A stretch of 9,231 nucleotides of DNA from Acidobacteriaceae bacterium (lineage in GTDB: Bacteria; Acidobacteriota; Terriglobia; Terriglobales; Acidobacteriaceae). This document shows, one piece after another, positions 1-5,328 of this stretch (position 1 is the first letter of the stretch; each line of letters opens with the position of its first letter). A model generated the notes under the pieces. The model had not been told where the DNA came from, made no database searches, and saw only the letters and a program-made list of their open reading frames with translations. A program made the position numbers and the translations under genes. Where the stretch lies: contig JASHYS010000103.1 in assembly GCA_030042915.1 (NCBI GenBank), positions 1 through 9,231 on the forward strand. Direction: 5' to 3'.

Positions 1-482
1 TGGTGGAGGCGGACATTCTGGGCATCTTTGGACGGCAGGACCTGAACATGAGCGCGCTGTGGCCAACGGAGGCATATAGCGAACAGGGCCCGGGCAACTA
101 CGCGTTCGCGATGTATCGCAACTACGACGGGAACGATTCCACGTTTGGCAGCACGTATTTGTATGCGACGAGTTCGGCGTCGGGCGCGGATGCCGAGAAT
201 CAGCTGGCCGTTTATGCCGCGCAGCGCAGCTCTGATAACGCCATCACGGTGATGGTGATCAACAAGACTTATGGCTCGCTGAGCTCGACCATCAACCTGG
301 AGAACTTCAGCGCCGCGAGCGGCACCAGCGCGCAGGTTTACCAGTACTCGAACACCAACCTGACGGCGATCGCGACGCAAACGGCCGTGAGCGTTACCCC
401 GCCCACCGGAAGTGGAACCGCGAGCACGCTGAGCTACACGTTTCCGGGGCAGTCGATCACGCTTCTGGTTGTACCGGATTAG
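1..482 (+). CDS. Glycoside hydrolase family 44 enzyme, C-terminal part (5' end outside window)
   Basis: This is the last 160 or so residues of a GH44 enzyme. The family cleaves beta-1,4-glucan backbones such as carboxymethylcellulose and xyloglucan, with retention of configuration. The frame is open from the window edge; the first complete codon is at 3 and a TAG ends it at 480-482. What is seen: ADILGIFGR followed by SALWP, as at the end of the GH44 TIM-like barrel. Next comes the hallmark YAFAMYRNYDGN, then LAVYAAQRSSDNAITVMVINKT and a final SITLLVVPD, which together form the closing beta-sandwich. The catalytic glutamates lie upstream of the window, so activity cannot be judged. The protein stops directly after the beta-sandwich, with no carbohydrate-binding module, dockerin or sorting tail. 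Secretion is expected for the family but its signal is not in view. The next gene starts 744 bases downstream. The family call is by recalled motif similarity and is fairly sure. Confidence 0.85.
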   Translation, partial: VEADILGIFGRQDLNMSALWPTEAYSEQGPGNYAFAMYRNYDGNDSTFGSTYLYATSSASGADAENQLAVYAAQRSSDNAITVMVINKTYGSLSSTINLENFSAASGTSAQVYQYSNTNLTAIATQTAVSVTPPTGSGTASTLSYTFPGQSITLLVVPD

Positions 483-543
483 AGACAAAGCTTGCTGCCT
501 GCCGGGGACACGCAGTGCGGCGATCTATGGTAACGAAATCATG

Positions 544-570
544 CCTGCGAAAAATGGGGCAATTCGCAGG
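544..570 (+). terminator. Inverted repeat after the GH44 gene, candidate terminator or mRNA 3' end hairpin
   Basis: An uninterrupted 8-bp stem, CCTGCGAA (544-551) with TTCGCAGG (563-570), encloses an 11-base loop. It can be lengthened by two pairs if G571 is bulged. It lies 61 bases after the GH44 stop codon, where a 3' end would be expected. No T-run follows on either strand, so it is not a classical intrinsic terminator. It may protect the mRNA 3' end, act with Rho, or be chance. The hairpin is certain; the role is a guess. Confidence 0.35.
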
Positions 571-778
571 GCAAAATCCAGGCACGAAGGCATTCAAAAC
601 ACGCGTGGGATCGATCTTTTCGAGGCGCAAGAAATTGCCTGGCGGCGCGTCCGGCCTCGATTGGCGGCGAGCCTCAGAATGCGTTTGGAAACGGGGAGTC
701 AAGCTTGCAGGATAGAGCTCGCCAAGGTTTTTCAACGGGTCGCCGATTACTAGTCTGGGCAAGAAAGGAGGCTGCTGA

Positions 779-901
779 GTGAATCGCTTTTTCTTCTATG
801 GTGGAAGGACGCGTTGGGGGCTGGAAAGATGGCGCAGAGGATGGGCTCTTGCCTTGCGAAAAGCGGGAAGGCAAAGCATTGCGTGCCGGCAGAGAGGGTA
901 A
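779..901 (+). CDS. Possible small basic peptide ORF, 40 residues, GTG start
   Basis: I do not recognise this peptide. The case for translation is the ribosome binding site: AAAGGAGG at 764-771, then a 7-base spacer to GTG at 779. A TGA codon sits directly upstream in frame, so the frame opens exactly here, and TAA ends it at 899-901. The product starts MNRFFFYGGRTRW and is rich in Arg (10) and Trp (4) with one Glu and no Asp, so it is strongly cationic. There is no clear transmembrane segment or signal peptide. It could be a leader peptide ahead of the receptor gene, a small independent protein, or a chance frame in purine-rich DNA. A 7-bp inverted repeat (849-855 with 868-874) falls inside it. 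Without conservation data I consider chance more likely than not. Confidence 0.2.
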   Translation: MNRFFFYGGRTRWGLERWRRGWALALRKAGRQSIACRQRG

Positions 902-984
902 GGCGGGCGCGGGGGTGTCAGCAGGCGTGAAAAGGGCGGCGATGGGGGCTTGGATGAGCCGTTTCGTAAACCCCGCCAAGGGAC

Positions 985-993
985 TTATCCACA
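985..993 (+). promoter_or_regulatory. Exact DnaA-box nonamer, isolated
   Basis: TTATCCACA at 985-993 is identical to the high-affinity DnaA box consensus. It sits in the loop of an imperfect inverted repeat (CCAAGGGA at 976-983, TCCCTGG at 994-1000). It lies about 70 bases upstream of the promoter candidate for the receptor gene. No second box, AT-rich unwinding region or dnaA/dnaN gene is visible, so this is not an origin. A DnaA-responsive regulatory or titration site is possible, and chance cannot be excluded. Confidence 0.3.
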
Positions 994-1064
994 TCCCTGG
1001 AATGGCGAAAAAGCCACGAAACTCGCGGTATCGATCCCATTGAAAAGACGGGTGAAGAATTCAC

Positions 1065-1094
1065 TTGACAGAGTCTCGTCCGAAGCCTCAGAAT
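1065..1094 (+). promoter_or_regulatory. Candidate sigma70-type promoter for the TonB receptor gene
   Basis: A perfect -35 hexamer TTGACA (1065-1070) is followed after 18 bases by CAGAAT (1089-1094), which matches 4 of 6 positions of TATAAT. Transcription would begin near 1100-1102 and give a leader of about 125 bases before the ATG at 1227. This is the best promoter-like pair I found in the gap. The -10 is imperfect and acidobacterial promoters are poorly characterised, so this stays tentative. Confidence 0.35.
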
Positions 1095-1098
1095 TCCC

Positions 1099-1114
1099 AG
1101 TCATCAAAGTCATC
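1099..1114 (+). repeat. Short direct repeat at the presumed transcription start
   Basis: AGTCATC occurs at 1099-1105 and again at 1108-1114, separated by AA, giving a 9-base period. It lies just downstream of the promoter candidate, at the presumed start site, where an operator could act. A tandem 7-mer is short enough to be accidental, and no cognate regulator is present in the window. Confidence 0.25.
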
Positions 1115-1135
1115 CTATTCGCGGGGAGAATCTGC

Positions 1136-1180
1136 GTCCGGGCGCTCAAAGGCTTAAGTACGGCTTGTGGAGTCCCGGAC
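1136..1180 (+). promoter_or_regulatory. GC-based hairpin in the presumed leader of the receptor gene
   Basis: GTCCGGG (1136-1142) is perfectly complementary to CCCGGAC (1174-1180). Inside it, CTC (1145-1147) can pair with GAG (1170-1172) and AAG (1149-1151) with CTT (1164-1166), giving one long stem with small internal loops. The structure ends 46 bases before the receptor start codon and does not cover its ribosome binding site. No T-run follows. It fits no riboswitch class that I know. The base pairing is seen directly; a regulatory role is inference. Confidence 0.35.
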
Positions 1181-1226
1181 CAGGTGTCGATGACGCAAAC
1201 GGAATGTAGCCGACGGGGGGACTACT

Positions 1227-4200
1227 ATGAAGTTCTTTTCAAGGATCAGGCCGACTGCCTCGTTGCTGGTGATGTTGGGCACAGTGCTCCTGCTGGCCCA
1301 CTCCGCACTTTACGGACAAGCGACAGGCAACGTGACTGGCGTCGTGGAGGACACGACGACCGCCGTCATTCCGAAAGCCGTCGTCGTCTTGACCAACGTG
1401 GCGAACGGAACTCAGAGCAGTACCACCGCCAATAGCGTGGGCGCGTTTGCGTTTGCCGGCCTCATTCCCGGCACGTATAGCTTCAAGATCACGGCCACGA
1501 ACTTCGAGGCGTGGCAATCGCAGCCTTTCGATGTGCACGCGGGCGATCAACTGAGCTTTACGGACATCCGGATGCAGGTGGGCTCAGCCACGACCGCGGT
1601 GACGGTTGAGGCCAAGGCTGAAACCGGTGTGGCGGGCCTGGACACCGCGGCGCAAAGCGACATTATCGACGCCGAAGAGCTGAACACTCTGAGCATCATC
1701 GGGCGCGATGCTACCGAACTGGTGCGCATGCTGCCCGGCTATGCGATGTCGACGGGCAACCAAGGTCTGTTCAACCGGCCGGGATACAACACGGCCGTAG
1801 TGGGGCTGAGCGGCCCCACGGGCGCGTTTGCGGCCAATGGCTCGGGCGTGACTGGGATTGCCACGCTGACAGACGGCGTTTCGCTGACGGACATTGCCAC
1901 CAACGCGGGCTCGGTGCAGCAAGTGAACATCGAGATGGTGCAATCGGTGACGGCCAACAACTCGACTTACGGCGCCGAATACGCCAAGGGACCGGCGGTG
2001 ATCGCAGCAGAAAGCAAGGTAGGCGCGGCTGCGTTTCATGGCGAGGCGTACTTTGCGGCACGGAATACGGACCTGAATTCCAACGATTGGTATGACAATT
2101 ACCTGCGGCAGTCGCGGCCGCCAGGATCTTACTACTATCCTGGAGCGCAGATCAGCGGTCCGCTGCTTCTTCCCTTCACAGATTTCAATCGCGGCAGGAA
2201 CAAGCTGTTCTTCTTCGCAGGTTTCGAGTATTACAACCAGAGCTTCGAGGCCAACCAACAAGCGCTCTCAGCCTGGGTGCCGACGATGGCGGAACGGCAG
2301 GGAGATTTCAGCCCGGCGTCGCTCGATGCCGAGCTTTGCGGGGCGCGTCCCGACGGCAACGCCAATCCCAATGCGATTCAGGCGATGTGCAACAGCAACA
2401 ACTATCTGCCCAACGGAACGCAAGTAGTCAACTACAATGCCCAGCCATATGCCAATAGTTCGGGTGCGGCGCTGGTGAACTGGTTCCCGTTGCCCAATGC
2501 CGATCCATTCACCAATCCCTTCGGGTACAACTACATCGAGCAGGTTCCTGAGAACCAGAACGGAGAGCAGTTCAAAGCCACGCTGGATTACAACATCAGC
2601 GAGAAAGACAAGCTGTTCCTGGTTTACGGATTGCAGAAAGAGGTGGACCAGGACCCGGTGGCTCTGAACCAGTATTTCCCGACCGGCGCCGTGCCATATC
2701 CGGGCGACGTCACCACAGGGGATATATCGAACGTTCTCTCGGCGCACTACGCGCGCACGCTTGGCCCCACCATGAGCAACGAATTTGCGGCGGCGTTGTC
2801 GTTTGTGGCCCTGCCGGGCAAGATGGGCGACCCGGCGGCGGTGGACCGTTACGACATGAGTTATTACAACTGCACGAGCGTGTCGGAGCGCGAATCGGGC
2901 ACCTGCCCCTACACACTGGCCAACAATTTCAACTACCTGGGAATGTACAAAAACGGAGGCGACCTATCGATTCCCGCAGTGAGCGCCGGCGGCGCGAACG
3001 GTTATCCGAATCTGGCGATGCCGGGCGGGTTTTACAACAACCAGATCCACACCAAGAAGGTCGATCCGATTCTGCAGGACGATTTCAGCTGGCAGCTGAG
3101 GAACCACTACCTGCAATTCGGGGCCTACTGGGAGACGGGGACCTACAACGGCATCGCGGATCCGAATGCCTTTCCGCAGGGCGAGATCACGGATAACCCC
3201 GGCAACGGTTACTTCGAGTACGCCCAGAAGCCGTTTCAGTCAGCACAGTTTGTGAGCTGCAACAATCCCAGCACGCAAGGCACGTTGCGCAACTCGGGCG
3301 CCAATTACCTGGGGAGTTGCTTCAATCCAACTGCCATGATGTACGAAGGCTTTGCCGACTCGTGGACGCAGACGAACTTCACGCCGCTGGTGGACATGCG
3401 ATTCACCAGCGTAGCCGGATACGTGAACGACACCTGGAGATTTCATCGTTTGAACATCATTGCCGGTGCACGCTTCGAGCACCTCGGCCCCTGGTGGGAC
3501 AAACATGACAACGGGCTGGCGACTTTCCAGGACAGTCTCTACAACTCAGAGTGCGGCGGCTACACGCGGAACTGCGCCAGTGTGAACATGCCGGGCATCA
3601 CCTGGTACTCACAAAAATCGGGTGTGTCAAACTCAGTGAACTCGCCGCCGGAAATCTACTTTACTCCGCGCGTGGGCGCTTCCTGGGATGTGCTGGGCAA
3701 AGGGAAGACCATCGTGCGCGGCGGCTGGGGCATTTACCGGAACGAAGAACAATTCAATCCTTATGCACTGGCGGCGGCAACGGCGCAGAATTACAAGACC
3801 AGCGCGCTGGTGGGAACTTTAACCTACAACGAGATCGACAGTACAACGCCGCTGAATCCTCCCGATTTTACGGCGTATACGCTGTCGCCGACGGATACGG
3901 TTCGCCCGGTCTACTACGAGTACAGCTTTTCGGTTGACGAGCGCCTGCCGTGGAACTCGATCGCGCAATTCGCGTTTGTAGGCAGCCACAGCATCAACCT
4001 GGGCTCCTATAACAGCAGCAGCTACAACGAAGCTTCGGATATCAACATCATCTGCGGCATCGAGAGCGGCTGCCCGAAGAATCAAAACCCGAATATGACG
4101 GGTAACGCGTATCCGGACAGCCTGTTTCAAGTAAGCCTGGGATCACTGCCCACCTATATGACGGCCGTGGCAGGCGTGACCGGCGGCATCGGCTCAATGG

Positions 4201-5168
4201 ACACGCAGGAGCAGGACTGGTTCCGGCCCTATCCGTTCTACCAACACATCTACACGCTGAAACACGACTTTTATTCAAACTACAACAGCATTCAGGTGCA
4301 GTGGAACAAGCAGGCGGGCATGTTTACCTATGGCGCCAACTATACCTTCGCCAAGAACCTGGCGACGGCAGCGTCGTGGAACAACAACATTGTCGATCCG
4401 GTTCACCTGGGCAACGATTACAACCCGGTGCCGTACGACCGCTCGCAGGTGTTCAACATCCACTATCTGCTCGACCTGGGACGGCGCTACAAGGGCAAGA
4501 CCTGGTATGTGAACCAGCTCGCCAATGGATGGCAGCTTTCCGGAATTTCCTCGGTGATGAGCGGATTCCCGCTGGCGTCAGAGAACGGCGAGAATTTCGG
4601 GTTTGGCTACGGCTCGATATTGCCGGAAGCCGTGCCGTTCCTAAACCAGGGCGCTCCCAGTAATGATTCGACGTGCGAATACGTGTACAACGTAACGCCC
4701 ATCAACGGCAGCTACGAGTGCACGACGGGTGTGAACCCGACGGTGTGGCTGGGCACGCCTGACGTGGAGTTGATGCCGAAGCTTCCCGGTAATCCGAAGG
4801 CGGGGCTGAAAACGCATCAATACGTCAACCCGCTGGCCTTCGGGATTCCCGCGCCGGTCAATCAAGGGGTTTACCGAGTGCCCTATATTCATGGACCGGC
4901 ATTCATGGATCACGACGTGACCCTACTGAAGAACTTTGCGGTGCACGAAGGGCAGAATCTGCAACTGCGGATGGCGGCTTTCAATGTGCTGAACCATCCG
5001 TTGGTGAGCTTCAACAATCAGAACACCGACAACCTGAACCTGAATTTCAGCGAGGCGACGGTGGGGCAGCCGCTCACGACCAATGTCCTGGTGTACCCCA
5101 ATTTCGGCGTGGCTGACATTAAGGTTGGGAACCGGCTGGTAGAGGTAGAAGCGAAGTATTCGTTCTAA
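1227..5168 (+). CDS. Oar-like TonB-dependent outer-membrane receptor with carboxypeptidase-regulatory-like N-terminus
   Basis: This is a complete outer-membrane receptor of 1313 residues that should import or bind a large ligand using TonB energy. The ligand is unknown; carbohydrate is suggested only by the neighbouring GH44 gene. The start is supported by a G-rich ribosome binding site (GGGGGGA, 1215-1221, 5-base spacer) and a signal peptide: K2, R6 and R8, a hydrophobic stretch at 12-25, cleavage near residue 30. Domains in order: a CarboxypepD_reg-like beta-sandwich at about 33-115 (GNVTGVVEDTT, LIPGTYSFKITATNF); a TonB-box-like TAVTVEA at 122-128; a plug at about 135-268; and a beta-barrel to the end. 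Family signatures are NKLFFFAGFEYYNQ, AERQGDFSP, VRGGWGIYRN, FNVLNHP and the terminal AKYSF with C-terminal Phe. It is slightly longer than the usual 1000-1250 residues. Its only cysteines are twelve, all in six close pairs in the barrel half. The following secreted-protein gene starts 160 bases later and may be co-transcribed. Confidence 0.9.
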   Translation: MKFFSRIRPTASLLVMLGTVLLLAHSALYGQATGNVTGVVEDTTTAVIPKAVVVLTNVANGTQSSTTANSVGAFAFAGLIPGTYSFKITATNFEAWQSQPFDVHAGDQLSFTDIRMQVGSATTAVTVEAKAETGVAGLDTAAQSDIIDAEELNTLSIIGRDATELVRMLPGYAMSTGNQGLFNRPGYNTAVVGLSGPTGAFAANGSGVTGIATLTDGVSLTDIATNAGSVQQVNIEMVQSVTANNSTYGAEYAKGPAVIAAESKVGAAAFHGEAYFAARNTDLNSNDWYDNYLRQSRPPGSYYYPGAQISGPLLLPFTDFNRGRNKLFFFAGFEYYNQSFEANQQALSAWVPTMAERQGDFSPASLDAELCGARPDGNANPNAIQAMCNSNNYLPNGTQVVNYNAQPYANSSGAALVNWFPLPNADPFTNPFGYNYIEQVPENQNGEQFKATLDYNISEKDKLFLVYGLQKEVDQDPVALNQYFPTGAVPYPGDVTTGDISNVLSAHYARTLGPTMSNEFAAALSFVALPGKMGDPAAVDRYDMSYYNCTSVSERESGTCPYTLANNFNYLGMYKNGGDLSIPAVSAGGANGYPNLAMPGGFYNNQIHTKKVDPILQDDFSWQLRNHYLQFGAYWETGTYNGIADPNAFPQGEITDNPGNGYFEYAQKPFQSAQFVSCNNPSTQGTLRNSGANYLGSCFNPTAMMYEGFADSWTQTNFTPLVDMRFTSVAGYVNDTWRFHRLNIIAGARFEHLGPWWDKHDNGLATFQDSLYNSECGGYTRNCASVNMPGITWYSQKSGVSNSVNSPPEIYFTPRVGASWDVLGKGKTIVRGGWGIYRNEEQFNPYALAAATAQNYKTSALVGTLTYNEIDSTTPLNPPDFTAYTLSPTDTVRPVYYEYSFSVDERLPWNSIAQFAFVGSHSINLGSYNSSSYNEASDINIICGIESGCPKNQNPNMTGNAYPDSLFQVSLGSLPTYMTAVAGVTGGIGSMDTQEQDWFRPYPFYQHIYTLKHDFYSNYNSIQVQWNKQAGMFTYGANYTFAKNLATAASWNNNIVDPVHLGNDYNPVPYDRSQVFNIHYLLDLGRRYKGKTWYVNQLANGWQLSGISSVMSGFPLASENGENFGFGYGSILPEAVPFLNQGAPSNDSTCEYVYNVTPINGSYECTTGVNPTVWLGTPDVELMPKLPGNPKAGLKTHQYVNPLAFGIPAPVNQGVYRVPYIHGPAFMDHDVTLLKNFAVHEGQNLQLRMAAFNVLNHPLVSFNNQNTDNLNLNFSEATVGQPLTTNVLVYPNFGVADIKVGNRLVEVEAKYSF

Positions 5169-5185
5169 GAATTCTGTTGAGCAAG

Positions 5186-5222
5186 CTTCTGCGTTGGCGC
5201 CGCATGCCGCCCGACGCAGGGG
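5186..5222 (+). terminator. Hairpin just after the receptor gene, possible terminator or processing structure
   Basis: CTGCGTTGG (5189-5197) pairs with CCGACGCAG (5211-5219) through nine pairs, one of them G-T. The stem can extend to 5186/5222 using two more wobbles and a C-G pair. The 13-base loop is GC-rich and includes GCATGC. It begins 18 bases after the stop codon of the receptor gene. There is no T-run afterwards, so full intrinsic termination is doubtful. Partial termination or mRNA stabilisation between the two genes is plausible. Confidence 0.35.
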
Positions 5223-5267
5223 GCATCGAGGGATTGAAAAGAGGGCGGCGCCTGACGAGAGCGTGGG

Positions 5268-5291
5268 GAACGGCAGGCAGGCAAGCCGTTC
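5268..5291 (+). other. Second hairpin in the spacer before the propeller-protein gene
   Basis: A perfect 7-bp stem, GAACGGC (5268-5274) with GCCGTTC (5285-5291), has a 10-base loop. Three tandem GGCA units (5272-5283) span the 5' stem end and the loop. It ends 37 bases before the ATG at 5329 and leaves the ribosome binding site free. No T-run follows. I see no convincing promoter in the 160-base spacer, so this may simply be structure in a shared transcript. Confidence 0.3.
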
Positions 5292-5315
5292 GCGAAGGAA
5301 GGTTGGATTGAGGTT

Positions 5316-5322
5316 GGGGAGG
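5316..5322 (+). promoter_or_regulatory. Ribosome binding site of the propeller/Ig protein gene
   Basis: GGGGAGG at 5316-5322 contains the GGAGG core and lies 6 bases before the ATG at 5329. This fixes the start of the long open frame, and the signal peptide that follows agrees with it. Confidence 0.7.
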
Positions 5323-5328
5323 CAAGGT

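Larger units (their letters stand above)
483..1226. other. Long intergenic region between the GH44 gene and the TonB receptor gene
   Basis: These 744 bases carry no recognisable protein gene. Several open frames of 60-100 codons exist on both strands, but their translations are Arg/Pro-rich, resemble no family I know and lack good start signals. The stretch can be divided as follows. Bases 483-760 include a strong inverted repeat (544-570) and a second, widely spaced one (620-626 with 654-660). Bases 760-960 are strongly G-rich on the + strand and hold a possible 40-codon ORF. Bases 961-1060 contain an exact DnaA-box nonamer. Bases 1061-1226 look like the promoter and leader of the receptor gene. 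Separate entries describe the individual elements. Confidence 0.6.

Noticed and set aside
620..660. Inverted repeat TCGAGGC (620-626) with GCCTCGA (654-660)
   Set aside because: 7 bp with a 27-base loop, no T-run, and not near a gene start or end. Too weak to list as an element.
469..753. 94-codon + strand frame and an overlapping 101-codon - strand frame (457-762) after the GH44 gene
   Set aside because: Neither has a good ribosome binding site or a recognisable motif. The + frame starts inside the GH44 coding end. Both translations have the Arg/Pro-rich look of chance frames in GC-rich DNA.
896..948. Canonical three-tetrad G-quadruplex
   Set aside because: Four suitable G-runs can only be combined with one 18-base loop, beyond the usual limit; only a weak or two-tetrad structure is possible.
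985..993. Replication origin
   Set aside because: Only one DnaA box is present, with no AT-rich unwinding region, no box cluster and no origin-linked genes.
674..994. 106-codon - strand frame across the G-skewed block
   Set aside because: Its Pro/Ser/Ala-rich translation reflects the C-rich complement of the skewed DNA; there is no start signal or family resemblance.
961..1022. Inverted repeat GTTTCGT (961-967) with ACGAAAC (1016-1022)
   Set aside because: Only 7 bp with about 48 bases between the arms; such pairs are expected by chance in a region of this length.
1058..1096. Two GAATTC palindromes (1058-1063 and 1091-1096) flanking the promoter candidate as an operator pair
   Set aside because: Six-base palindromes of this kind are common; there is no longer shared flank to suggest a protein site.
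1584..2261. 225-codon - strand frame opposite the receptor gene
   Set aside because: It lies fully within the well-supported receptor frame, and its Arg/His/Val-rich translation is typical of an antisense shadow.
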